Shown here: positions 1-8,908 of the stretch, piece by piece
How the letters are laid out: every line of letters starts with the position of its first letter
Numbering within the stretch: the first letter of the stretch is position 1
From: Devosia sp. YR412
Lineage (GTDB): Bacteria > Pseudomonadota > Alphaproteobacteria > Rhizobiales > Devosiaceae
Reading direction: 5' to 3'
NCBI RefSeq assembly: GCF_900110945.1
Contig: NZ_FOFL01000001.1
Coordinates: forward strand, 1,178,001-1,242,000
DNA: 64,000 bases
Position numbers and translations under genes: made by a program
Notes under the pieces: model-generated
What the model was told of the DNA's origin: nothing
Databases searched by the model: none
What the model saw: the letters and a program-made list of their open reading frames with translations, nothing else

Positions 1-517
1 GGCCGGAAATAGTCGGGCCGATGGCGGGCGCTACCGAGATGACGATGGAGATATTGCCCATGGTCTTGCCGCGCGATTCCGGCGGCACCAGGTTCATCAC
101 CGTGGTCATCAGCAGCGGCATCATGATGGCGGTGCCGACGGCCTGCACGACGCGGCCGACGATCAGCAATTCAATGCCAGGGGCGGCGGCACAGATCAGC
201 GTACCGAGCGTGAAAAAGCTCATCGCCAGCATGAAGACCGGGCGGGTGTTCAGGCGCTGCAGCAGGTAGCCAGTGATCGGGATGACCACGGCCATGGTGA
301 GCAGGAAGCCCGTGGTCAGCCACTGGGCGGCGCCGGCAGTGACGCCGAGGTCACCCATCAGGTGCGGCACGGCCACGCCCATGATGGTTTCATTGAGAAT
401 GACCACGAAGGCCGAGACGAGCAGAAGGGCAATCACCAGCCGGTTGCGGGCGGAATGATCCTCCACAAGCGGCGTATCGACCGGCATGGCGTCAAAAGTC
501 ACAGCGTCGGTACTCAT
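1..517 (-). CDS. MFS drug-efflux transporter, DHA2 type (N-terminal part; runs off the left edge)
   Basis: The minus strand is open from an ATG at 517 to the window edge, about 172 residues. It starts MSTDAVTFDAMPVD, then has hydrophobic helices, including one with LNETIMGVAVPHL (the motif around TM1 of DHA2 14-TM exporters). Later come GYLLQRLNTRPVF (loop 2-3 motif) and VGRVVQAVGTAIMMPLL (TM4 region). Such proteins export drugs or toxic compounds from the inner membrane using the proton gradient. A GAGG ribosome site lies 6 bases before the ATG. The C-terminal half is outside the window, so the substrate and the EmrB/QacA subgroup cannot be told. No TetR or MarR regulator is visible next to it. 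Confidence 0.85.
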   Translation of the reverse strand, partial: MSTDAVTFDAMPVDTPLVEDHSARNRLVIALLLVSAFVVILNETIMGVAVPHLMGDLGVTAGAAQWLTTGFLLTMAVVIPITGYLLQRLNTRPVFMLAMSFFTLGTLICAAAPGIELLIVGRVVQAVGTAIMMPLLMTTVMNLVPPESRGKTMGNISIVISVAPAIGPTISG

Positions 518-680
518 GATATTCCTCAACATTATTTGGCGTGTCGTCAGGACGACGGATGGCGTCGGTGGTGTTCGACGTCACTCTTCAATTTTTGCGC
601 GACAGCGTGTGTCAGCAGTTTGATCGTCAGAGCTCGGTTCAAAACGCTGCACAGATGGCGCGGATCAGCATTGAGAGATC

Positions 681-719
681 GACCTTGCTTCCCGCATGGC
701 GGCGCGCGGAAGCAAGGTC
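681..719. repeat. perfect 12-bp inverted repeat, 15-base loop
   Basis: GACCTTGCTTCC at 681-692 is the exact reverse complement of GGAAGCAAGGTC at 708-719. No T-run follows on either strand, so a simple terminator is unlikely. It lies 164 bases upstream of the MFS start and could be an operator or a leader hairpin of that gene. The function is not known. Confidence 0.5.
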
Positions 720-867
720 TGGTTGTGTAATCGCGGGCCCGTGACGCGTCCACCCACTCTATCGCAATTCTGCGATGCATTTTGGCGTCGCGCGGTCTTT
801 CAATGGCTGGGTCAAACGCCCATATGTGCCGTGGCGACAAGAAAGGTGAGCGGGACAAACCTTAACT

Positions 868-882
868 GTTCTTGTTTCGTTC
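868..882 (+). promoter_or_regulatory. LexA (SOS) box, alphaproteobacterial direct-repeat type
   Basis: The sequence is GTTC-TTGTTTC-GTTC, an exact match to the GTTC-N7-GTTC site bound by alphaproteobacterial LexA. The T-rich spacer is also typical. It lies 75 bases before the radical SAM start codon. A possible -35 (TTGTTT, 872-877) sits inside it with a weak -10 (TACATC, 895-900) 17 bases on, so bound LexA would block the promoter. Confidence 0.7.
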
Positions 883-957
883 TCATGAAACTGTTACATC
901 TCGATACGCGTTAACGGGTCACGATTCGACTGTTGCGCGTCCGGCAGGAGATGTCTC

Positions 958-2106
958 ATGGCCCTCTATCAGGCCCCCTCGTTCGAAGCCCTGGAAAAAC
1001 TCAGCCGCAGCCGCGACGCCGATCTGGCACGGCGCGAACTGCTCGATCCCGACCGCATCCGGGGCCGCGGCGCGCAGTCCAACACCACCGGCCGCTTCGA
1101 AAAACTCACCCGCGAGCGCGCGGATGACGGCTGGGACAATGTCGAACCTCTGTCGATCTTCGAGACCGTGGAGCATGTCGAACGCGCCAAGACCATTATC
1201 ACGTCCAATGACAGCCCGGACATCGGCTTCGAGCGCTCGATCAATGCCTATCGCGGCTGCGAGCACGGCTGTTCCTACTGCTTTGCCCGCCCGACCCATG
1301 CCTTCCTCGGCCATTCGGCCGGCGTCGAGTTCGAGCGCGACATCTATGTGAAGGTCAATGCTGTCGAGGCGCTGCGCGCCGAGCTCGGCGCCAGGAGCTA
1401 CAAGGTGAAACCCATCGCCATGGGCACCAATACCGACCCCTACCAACCGGCCGAGCGCAAACACAAGCTGACGCGCGGCATTCTCGAAGTCATGCTGGAA
1501 ACCCGTCACCCGGTGATGATCACCACCAAGTCGGCACTGATCATCCGCGACCTGGACCTGCTGACCGAACTGGCCAAGCTGGGCCTGGTCAAGGTCGCCA
1601 TTTCGATGACCTCGATGGATCACAAGCTGAGCCGCAAGATGGAGCCGCGCGCCTCCTCCCCGGCGCGACGCCTCGAAGCCATCCGCCTCCTCAGCGAGGC
1701 GGGCGTGCCGGTGGCGGTGTTTGCCTCGCCGATGATCCCGGCGATCAACGACATGGAGCTCGAGCGCATTCTCGATGCTGCCAAGGCGCAGGGCGCGGTC
1801 AGCGCTTCAATGATCCTGCTGCGCCTGCCCGGCGAAGTGCGCGACATTTTCCGCGAATGGCTGCTGCGCCATTTCCCCGACCGGGTCCGCCATGTGCTGG
1901 CCCTGGTGCGCGATACGCGCGGCGGCAAGGATTATGACGCCCGCTGGGGCACCCGCATGACCGGCGAAGGCCCGTATGCCACCCTGCTGCGCCAGCGCTT
2001 CGACAAGGCCCGCGAACGCTATGGCCTCGAGGTCAAGCTGCCCGGTCTGCGCAATGACCTCTTCGTTGCACCGCGGCTGGAAGACCGGCAGATGAGTCTG
2101 TTCTAG
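958..2106 (+). CDS. PA0069-family radical SAM protein (SplB-like)
   Basis: This is a 382-residue radical SAM protein. The cluster motif C101-x3-C105-x2-C108 (in YRGCEHGCSYCFARP) would hold the [4Fe-4S] cluster that cleaves S-adenosylmethionine. The family (PA0069, COG1533) resembles spore photoproduct lyase, a DNA photoproduct repair enzyme, but its own substrate is not established. An AGGAG site at 946-950 sits 7 bases before the ATG and supports this start. The promoter region contains a LexA box, which fits a role in DNA damage. The 3' end overlaps the convergent HAD gene by four bases (CTAG), with both stop codons inside the overlap. Confidence 0.9.
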   Translation: MALYQAPSFEALEKLSRSRDADLARRELLDPDRIRGRGAQSNTTGRFEKLTRERADDGWDNVEPLSIFETVEHVERAKTIITSNDSPDIGFERSINAYRGCEHGCSYCFARPTHAFLGHSAGVEFERDIYVKVNAVEALRAELGARSYKVKPIAMGTNTDPYQPAERKHKLTRGILEVMLETRHPVMITTKSALIIRDLDLLTELAKLGLVKVAISMTSMDHKLSRKMEPRASSPARRLEAIRLLSEAGVPVAVFASPMIPAINDMELERILDAAKAQGAVSASMILLRLPGEVRDIFREWLLRHFPDRVRHVLALVRDTRGGKDYDARWGTRMTGEGPYATLLRQRFDKARERYGLEVKLPGLRNDLFVAPRLEDRQMSLF

Positions 2107-2780
2107 GCCTCCGCCACCCGTGACTCAATGAACGCATGCAGCGCGGGATCGTCATAGCCGTCCACCGAGAGCACCGCGCCGGCCGCGATCATGTCCTCAT
2201 GCAACAGGCTGGTGCGGATGCCCACCGTGGCAATTCCGGCTGCCGTGGCCGAGGCAATGCCGGTGCGCGAATCCTCGAATGCCACCGCATGGACGGCATC
2301 GCCGCCGATCAGCCGGAGGCCTTCGAGATAGGGCAGCGGATGTGGCTTGCCATGCGCCAGCTCTTCGCCGATCACCACGGCCCTGAAGCGGCTGCGAATG
2401 CCCAGTCCATCGAGGATCAACTCAGCATTGGCGCGGGGTGCATTGGTCACCGCCGCCATGGGCAGGCCAAGCGCGTCTGCCATATCCATCAGTTCGAACA
2501 GGCCGGGCACGGCATGGATCGATGTGGCGGCCAGTTCGCGGAAGATCGTCTCCTTGCCGCGCAATACTTCCGCCCCCTCCTCCACCGACAGATGCGGCAC
2601 GAAGCGGGCAGCCGTCGCCGCATTGGCAAAGCCCTGCAGCTCCAGGGCAAAACGCGCCTTGTCGAAGTGGTGGCCATAGGGCTCGAAGGTGCGGTTGAAG
2701 GCTTCGAGATGGATCGGATCGGTATCGGCCAGCGTGCCGTCGATATCAAACAGCAGGGCGGCGCCGGGCTTGAGGATCAT
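2103..2780 (-). CDS. HAD-superfamily hydrolase, phosphoglycolate/beta-phosphoglucomutase-like
   Basis: This 225-residue protein has the HAD core. Motif I is FDIDGTLADTD, with nucleophile D12 and acid D14. It has an alpha-helical cap, motif II in AAVTNAP, the lysine in GKPHPLPYL, and motif III in AFEDSRTGI. Members dephosphorylate small phosphorylated metabolites in the cytoplasm, and the substrate cannot be read from sequence. I start it at the ATG at 2780, directly before the family's N-terminal strand; an upstream in-frame ATG at 2846 would overlap the preceding gene. It lies 22 bases downstream of the exported-protein gene, probably in one transcript. Confidence 0.85.
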   Translation of the reverse strand: MILKPGAALLFDIDGTLADTDPIHLEAFNRTFEPYGHHFDKARFALELQGFANAATAARFVPHLSVEEGAEVLRGKETIFRELAATSIHAVPGLFELMDMADALGLPMAAVTNAPRANAELILDGLGIRSRFRAVVIGEELAHGKPHPLPYLEGLRLIGGDAVHAVAFEDSRTGIASATAAGIATVGIRTSLLHEDMIAAGAVLSVDGYDDPALHAFIESRVAEA

Positions 2781-2802
2781 GCAGAATTTCCAGGAAGTAG
2801 GA

Positions 2803-3390
2803 TCAGTATTGAGCGACCCGTCGGGCATAGGTCGCCATGAAGTCAAGCGAAGCCGCCACGCCGCGTAAGGAAAACCACACCGTCTGGTTAGTTTTAGGGC
2901 CGGTCAGCGGCAGGGTGACCGACACCGCATTGCGCGCCTTGAGACGTTCGATCAGCTCGGCCTTGAGGGCGGGATCCACCACATAGAACTGGTTGATGGT
3001 ATTGTAGCGAGTTTCCAGATCCGTGGTGAAATCCAGGCTCACCGGCGCTGCGCCGCCAAAGGCCAGGATAATCTTGCGGCTTGTATCGGCCTCGACATTA
3101 TCGGCCGCCACGGTGATGGCGAGATCGAGATCGCCGGTTAGCCGGTTGCGCATAAGGGTCAGCTTGTAGGCCGGCAGGTTGGCGCTGTTCAACTCCTGGC
3201 TACCGGTGCTGGCAAAACAGGAAAAGCCGTAATAGTCGGTGGCATCCTCATGGATGGCATCTGGACAGGAAGCGAGCCAGTCGCGATGATATTCTCGCCA
3301 TTCGCCGCTCGAATGCTCGAACGGATCGGCCAGCGCCGGCGTCACCAGCAGCGCCAATGTTGCGAAAAAAATGCCAGTCCTGGAAATCAT
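2803..3390 (-). CDS. exported protein of unknown function
   Basis: This 195-residue protein starts with a Sec signal peptide (MISRTGIFFATLALLVTPALA, cleavage near residue 21). The mature part has two cysteines (ASCPDA and FSCFAST) that may form a disulfide, and otherwise looks beta-rich. Its C-terminal segment (VWFSLRGVAASLDFMATYARR) is faintly like the end of IalB-type proteins, but that is not enough to name it. The ATG at 3390 is chosen because the signal peptide begins there; the ATG at 3450 adds a poor extension. It probably heads a two-gene unit with the HAD hydrolase. Confidence 0.7.
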   Translation of the reverse strand: MISRTGIFFATLALLVTPALADPFEHSSGEWREYHRDWLASCPDAIHEDATDYYGFSCFASTGSQELNSANLPAYKLTLMRNRLTGDLDLAITVAADNVEADTSRKIILAFGGAAPVSLDFTTDLETRYNTINQFYVVDPALKAELIERLKARNAVSVTLPLTGPKTNQTVWFSLRGVAASLDFMATYARRVAQY

Positions 3391-3547
3391 GATGCCGGTT
3401 CTCGCTGCTGCCCCCAGCCCAGGCACTATAACAGAGCCAATGTGGCGCAACAGGGCACGCCGCTGTGAATAAAGGGGAATTCGCCCTGACGGTTACCGGC
3501 ACAGGCTCGTTAGTTGACTTGAACCGCGCGAAGGCGATGCTGGCGCC

Positions 3548-4204
3548 ATGCTGTTCGATTCGACACTTCAGACCGAGCCTGACTATTCCCACGAGCTGGC
3601 GCTGCAGGCGTGCGGCTTCCGCGTCATCGCGGGCGTCGACGAGGCCGGCCGTGGTCCGCTGGCCGGCCCGGTCGTCGTTTCGGCGGTCGTGCTGGACGCA
3701 AACGCCATTCCTGCAGGTCTCAACGACAGCAAGAAACTCACCGAAGACCAGCGCGAAGTGCTGTTCGAGCAGGTGATGGCGACGGCCCTTGCCGTCTCCG
3801 TAGTCATCGCCCCGCCCTCGATCATCCTCAGCCACAATATCCGCGGCGCCACGCTTTGGGGCATGGCACAAGCCGCCAACAGCCTCGGCATCCGTCCCGA
3901 CCGTGTGCTGATTGATGGCCGCGATGTACCACTCGGCCTGCCCTGCGAAGGTCTGGCCTTGATTGGCGGCGACGGCCGCAGCGTTTCGATCGCCGCAGCC
4001 TCGATCGTCGCCAAGGTCACCCGCGACCGCATGTGCCGCGTCATGGATTGCGATGCGCCGCATTTCGGCTTTGCCGGCCACAAGGGCTATTCCACCCCAG
4101 CCCATATGCGGGCCCTGGTGGAGCACGGCCCCTGCCGCCACCACCGCGAAGAATTCGCCCCGGTCCGCGAAGCCTGGGCCCGCGTCCGCATTCAAGTCGC
4201 TTAG
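3548..4204 (+). CDS. rnhB: ribonuclease HII
   Basis: RNase HII removes ribonucleotides from DNA and RNA of RNA-DNA hybrids. The 218-residue protein has the family signature GVDEAGRGPLAGPV (D31, E32), NDSKKL, LIDG (D123) and VTRDRM (D160), which give the acidic metal-binding set. Length is normal. It lies on the plus strand 157 bases after the divergent exported-protein gene and 87 bases before ccrM. The neighbourhood rnhB-ccrM is common in Hyphomicrobiales. Confidence 0.96.
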   Translation: MLFDSTLQTEPDYSHELALQACGFRVIAGVDEAGRGPLAGPVVVSAVVLDANAIPAGLNDSKKLTEDQREVLFEQVMATALAVSVVIAPPSIILSHNIRGATLWGMAQAANSLGIRPDRVLIDGRDVPLGLPCEGLALIGGDGRSVSIAAASIVAKVTRDRMCRVMDCDAPHFGFAGHKGYSTPAHMRALVEHGPCRHHREEFAPVREAWARVRIQVA

Positions 4205-4205
4205 A

Positions 4206-5425
<1,220 letters not shown>

Positions 5426-5457
5426 TTCTGACCTCCAATCATTCAGGCTCTTGAACT

Positions 5458-5490
5458 GGCCGCCGGTTTGCCCCGGCGGCCTCTTTGTTT
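5458..5490 (+). terminator. Rho-independent terminator of ccrM
   Basis: A perfect 9-bp stem (GGCCGCCGG at 5458-5466 with CCGGCGGCC at 5473-5481) encloses a 6-base loop and is followed by TCTTTGTTT. It lies 33 bases after the ccrM stop codon and abuts the 3' end of the convergent GH16 gene. Confidence 0.85.
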
Positions 5491-6221
5491 CAATCGGGAG
5501 CATAGACCCGGACATAGTTGATCAGCTGATCGGCGGGGAATGCCGTCTCCACAGCCACTTCTCCACCCAGCCAACCGCCCACCGCCAGGTTGAGCAGGAT
5601 GTAGAACGGATGATCGAAGCGCCAGGCAGAGCCCAGCGCCTGCGCCGTCAGCGAAAAATACTCAGCACCGTCCATGCTCCAGGTCAGGCGGTCGGCCTGC
5701 CAGTCCACGGCAAAGACGTGAAACTCATCTGACAGGGTCTCGGTCAGAGTGTGCTCCCCACCGATGCCATGCTTTCCGGAATGACCAGGAACATGCAATG
5801 TCCCGAAAATCCGGTTGGGCTGGGCGCCGAGCTGTTCCATCACATCGATCTCGCCGCAGGCTGGCCAGCCTGCAAGATCGATCGTATTGCCCAGCATCCA
5901 GACTGCCGACCAAAGGCCACTCCCGGCGGGCACGCGCGCACGGCATTCCAGCCGGCCATATTGAAACTCGAACCGCCCCTTGCTGATCAACCGCGCGGAG
6001 GTAAGATCATGCGGCTCTCTTTTAGCCCGGATAACTAGGTTGCCCTCTCCGTCGTGAAAGGCGTTGGCCGGATCATCGGTATAGCGCTGCAATTCCTGAT
6101 TGCCCCAGCCGTCATCGCCCGTTTCCAGCGTCCACCATCGTGGATCGGGTGGCGTGCCGGCGGGAGCGTCACATTCATCGGACCAGATGAGCCGGCGGGA
6201 AGGTCTGTCGTCCTGGGTCAT
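5490..6221 (-). CDS. glycoside hydrolase family 16 protein (laminarinase-like)
   Basis: This 243-residue protein is a GH16 beta-glucanase-like fold. The catalytic motif is GEIDVMEQLG, with E124, D126 and E129 as nucleophile, assisting acid and acid/base. Other signs are WGNQELQRYT near the N-terminus, RFEFQYGRLECRARVP and the terminal YVRVYAPD. Such enzymes cut beta-1,3 or mixed glucans. I see no signal peptide, so it may be cytoplasmic or exported another way. I use the ATG at 6221, with GAGAG just upstream; a TTG three codons earlier is possible. It is probably co-transcribed behind mutY (47-base gap). Confidence 0.88.
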   Translation of the reverse strand: MTQDDRPSRRLIWSDECDAPAGTPPDPRWWTLETGDDGWGNQELQRYTDDPANAFHDGEGNLVIRAKREPHDLTSARLISKGRFEFQYGRLECRARVPAGSGLWSAVWMLGNTIDLAGWPACGEIDVMEQLGAQPNRIFGTLHVPGHSGKHGIGGEHTLTETLSDEFHVFAVDWQADRLTWSMDGAEYFSLTAQALGSAWRFDHPFYILLNLAVGGWLGGEVAVETAFPADQLINYVRVYAPD

Positions 6222-6268
6222 GGCTCTCAACTCGCCTAGCGCCGAGCCTGTTCCATCGCGACCACCGG

Positions 6269-7321
6269 CTAGTGCAGACCGGCCTCCGCCAGCACCTTAC
6301 GATAGAGCGTCGGCAGTGCCTCGCCCTTGAGCACCCGGCGCTCCGCCCACCAGCCGCTGTCCAGCTTGTCGGCCGCAACCGTGGCCGACCAGACTTCCAG
6401 TTCGAGTCGAAAGTGCGTGAACACATGCACCACCTGGCCGCGATGCTGCCAGTCGCCCTTGGCCGGATAATCCACCGCCGGCAATGTCGCAGCCCAGTCC
6501 GATCCCGGCACTTCGGTCATGCCGCCGAGCAGGCCCTTGGCCGGGCGACTTTGCAGATAGACGTCGCCGTCCGCATCCAGCATTACATAGGCATGGCCCT
6601 TGCGGGTCGGTCGCTCGGCCTTGACCGGCTTGATCGGATAAAGCGTCGGATCACCGGCCTTGGTTGCCACGCAGCCCGGCTGGATCGGGCACAGCATGCA
6701 GACCGCCGTGCGCGGCGCGCAGATGGTGGCGCCAAGGTCCATCATCGCCTGCGCATAATCCCCCGCCCGCTCCGGCACCGAGGCCTGCAGCGCCGCACGC
6801 AATTCTTCCTTGGCCTCGCGCACCGGCACCGGCAGCGCATAATAGCGCGCCAGCACCCGATCGAGATTGCCATCGAGCACGGCCACGCGCTCATCAAAGC
6901 AGATCGCGGCAATTGCCGCACTTGTATAGGCGCCAACACCGGGCAGGCTCTGCAGCCCTTCCGACGTCTGCGGAAATTTCCCGCCATGCTGCTCGACCAC
7001 CGCCACAGCGCAAGCATGCAGGTTCCTGGCCCGCGCATAATAGCCTAGCCCCGCCCATTCCTTGAGCACGCTATCGAGCGGCGCTGCAGCGAGATCGAAC
7101 ACCGTCGGCCACAGACTGGTGAAGCGCAGGAAATAGTTTTTTACCGCCGCGACCGTCGTCTGCTGCAGCATGACCTCGCTCAACCACACCCGATAGGGAT
7201 CAGGCTTGACCGCCCGCGCCCGCTCGGCTGGCGACACCCGCCACGGCAGGTCACGCGCATGCCGGTCATACCAGGCGAGAACGGCCGGGGCGTCGATGGG
7301 AGCGGGGTCGGGGAGGTACAT
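6269..7321 (-). CDS. mutY: A/G-specific adenine DNA glycosylase MutY
   Basis: MutY removes adenine mispaired with 8-oxoguanine. The 350-residue protein has SEVMLQQT with catalytic E49, the helix-hairpin-helix LPGVGAYTSAAI (residues 126-137), LDGN with D150, and the Fe-S loop C201-x6-C208-x2-C211-x5-C217. The C-terminal NUDIX-like domain that reads 8-oxoG follows (from about residue 240). It is divergent from the DUF721 gene, 87 bases away. Confidence 0.96.
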   Translation of the reverse strand: MYLPDPAPIDAPAVLAWYDRHARDLPWRVSPAERARAVKPDPYRVWLSEVMLQQTTVAAVKNYFLRFTSLWPTVFDLAAAPLDSVLKEWAGLGYYARARNLHACAVAVVEQHGGKFPQTSEGLQSLPGVGAYTSAAIAAICFDERVAVLDGNLDRVLARYYALPVPVREAKEELRAALQASVPERAGDYAQAMMDLGATICAPRTAVCMLCPIQPGCVATKAGDPTLYPIKPVKAERPTRKGHAYVMLDADGDVYLQSRPAKGLLGGMTEVPGSDWAATLPAVDYPAKGDWQHRGQVVHVFTHFRLELEVWSATVAADKLDSGWWAERRVLKGEALPTLYRKVLAEAGLH

Positions 7322-7408
7322 CAGTATCGGATATAGCCAGCCGCCGCAGCTTCACAAGAGGCAGCATTGCTCTTGTGAACGGCAGCACAGTGGAGGTACT
7401 CCATAATC

Positions 7409-7918
7409 ATGGCCAAGGACGACCTCCCAGAGCTGAAACGCCGCAATCGGACGATGAATATCGCCGATGTGCTAGCGGGCGCGCTCGATCCGGTACTGAA
7501 GAAGCGCGGCTTTGCCAGCCGGGACATCATTGCCTATTGGTCGGTCATGGCACCAAAACCCTATGATGCCGTCGCCATTCCCGACAAGCTGAGCTGGCCG
7601 CGCGGCGAGCGCAGCGAAGAGGGCGCGACGCTGGTGCTGCGCTGCATCCCCGGCCATGCTTTGGCCATCGCCCATGACGGTCCTAAGATCGCCGCGGCGG
7701 TGAACCGCTATTTCGGCTTCGTGCTGGTGAGTACTGTCCGCCTCTCGGCCGAGGCATTCACCCCCGGTTCAGGCCGCACGGAGCAGAAATCCACCCAACC
7801 GAGCCAGAGCGTTGCCGCAAAGGTCGGGGCCCAGGTGGCCGATATCGAGGATGAGCATCTGCGGGAGGCGCTGCGGACCCTGGGTCACGCGCTCTCCAGC
7901 AGGTCGGAGCGAAAATAG
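7409..7918 (+). CDS. DUF721 (DciA-like) protein
   Basis: The 169-residue protein has a DUF721 domain over roughly residues 15-110 (MNIADVLAGALDPVLKKRGF and a later ATLVLRCIPGHALAIAHDGPKI). DciA, the best-known DUF721 protein, loads the replicative helicase DnaB in bacteria that lack DnaC; whether this alphaproteobacterial form does so is inference. The C-terminal 60 residues are polar and low complexity. A GGAGG site lies about 12 bases before the ATG. In related genomes the same gene lies between mutY and a DsbA-like gene, as here. Confidence 0.85.
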   Translation: MAKDDLPELKRRNRTMNIADVLAGALDPVLKKRGFASRDIIAYWSVMAPKPYDAVAIPDKLSWPRGERSEEGATLVLRCIPGHALAIAHDGPKIAAAVNRYFGFVLVSTVRLSAEAFTPGSGRTEQKSTQPSQSVAAKVGAQVADIEDEHLREALRTLGHALSSRSERK

Positions 7919-8035
7919 CTGCGGATTGGATGCGACAATGCAACCGGAGTGTTCACCGTAGGTTGATGAATGTGCCTACTTGCCCACACATTTGCCCGGT
8001 GTAGTGTCGCGCACAACAAAACAGGAGCGTTAGCC

Positions 8036-8872
8036 GTGAAATTTACCCGCCGTGACACCCTTATTCTGGCCGCTGCCGCATCGGCGCTGAGCCTCTGCGG
8101 GGTCGCCACCGCCAGCGCTGCTGAAGGTGACATGATCGACGTGGCCAAGCTGATGGCCCCTGCCGGCGGCGTCGCCGACCATGTGCTGGGCAGCGAAGAC
8201 GCGCCTGTGACCCTGATCGAATATGCTTCCCCGACCTGCCCGCATTGCGCGGCCTTCTCGGTCAACGTGCTGCCGACCGTCATTGAACAGTATGTCGATA
8301 CCGGCAAGGTCAAGCTGATCATCCGCCCGTTCGTGCGCAACGTGCTTGACGCCGCCGTGTTCATGCTGGCCGAGGCCGCCGGCCCGACCAACTATCACAA
8401 CGTGCTCGACACCTATTTCAAGACGCAGAACACCTGGGCTGCCTCGCAGACCCCGCGCGATGCGATCCTCGAAATCGCCAAGCAGCTGGGCTTTACCCAG
8501 GAAACTTTTGACGCCGCATTGACGAATCAGGCCCTGTTCACCGGGATGGAAGCCGTGCGCGAACAGGCGCTCGGCGAATTTGGTCTGGCAGGCACGCCTA
8601 CATTCTATGTCAATGGCAAGACCCTTAGCGGTGACAAGACGCTCGAGCAGCTCGCCGCTGAAATCGATCCGCTGGTGCCTGCCGATTTCGTGCCGACCAC
8701 CGGCGCTGCAACGCCGGCTCCGGCAGCTCCCGCCGCCGCACCGGCTGCAACCACACCCGCTCCCGCCACTGAAGTCGCTCCGCCCGCTGGCGGCGCAATG
8801 GCTCCAGCTGATCCGGCAGCCGCGGCTCCGGCTGGCGGCGCCATGGCCCCGGCTGCTCCCGCTGCGCAGTAA
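8036..8872 (+). CDS. DsbA-family thiol:disulfide oxidoreductase with Tat-type signal
   Basis: This 278-residue protein begins at a GTG with AGGAG 8 bases upstream (8023-8027); an upstream in-frame start at 7970 would lack that site. The N-terminus has a twin-arginine pattern (TRRDTLIL) and an Ala-rich h-region ending near residue 29, so Tat export is likely. The thioredoxin-fold domain has the redox motif C68-P-H-C71 and the cis-Pro region LAGTPTFYVNG. From about residue 225 the tail is almost only Ala, Pro, Thr and Gly with a repeated PPAGGAMAPA unit. It would make or shuffle disulfides in periplasmic proteins. Confidence 0.88.
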   Translation: MKFTRRDTLILAAAASALSLCGVATASAAEGDMIDVAKLMAPAGGVADHVLGSEDAPVTLIEYASPTCPHCAAFSVNVLPTVIEQYVDTGKVKLIIRPFVRNVLDAAVFMLAEAAGPTNYHNVLDTYFKTQNTWAASQTPRDAILEIAKQLGFTQETFDAALTNQALFTGMEAVREQALGEFGLAGTPTFYVNGKTLSGDKTLEQLAAEIDPLVPADFVPTTGAATPAPAAPAAAPAATTPAPATEVAPPAGGAMAPADPAAAAPAGGAMAPAAPAAQ

Positions 8873-8882
8873 TTCGATCTTT

Positions 8883-8908
8883 GACAGCGCCACCCTGGTG
8901 GCGCTGTC
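8883..8908 (+). repeat. perfect hairpin abutting the smc start codon
   Basis: GACAGCGCCACC (8883-8894) and GGTGGCGCTGTC (8897-8908) are exact reverse complements separated by two bases. The smc ATG is the next base, 8909. There is no T-run after it and no ribosome site between hairpin and ATG. It could be a weak terminator or mRNA-end stabiliser for the DsbA-like gene, or a translation control element for smc. Confidence 0.65.

Larger units (their letters stand above)
518..957. other. 440-base divergent spacer between the MFS gene and the radical SAM gene
   Basis: I see no convincing gene here. The open frames, including one of 103 codons on the minus strand at 547-858, lack a ribosome site and protein-like composition. 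The spacer holds a 12-bp inverted repeat (681-719), a 16-base palindrome ATCGCA-attc-TGCGAT at 761-776, and an SOS box at 868-882. It should carry promoters for both flanking genes. Confidence 0.6.

Noticed and set aside
547-858. 103-codon open frame on the minus strand between the MFS and radical SAM genes
   Set aside because: It crosses the inverted repeat and the palindrome, has no ribosome site and no protein-like composition.
919-1623. Long antisense open frame across the radical SAM gene
   Set aside because: It is a shadow of a GC-rich gene. The sense frame has a clear cluster motif and ribosome site.
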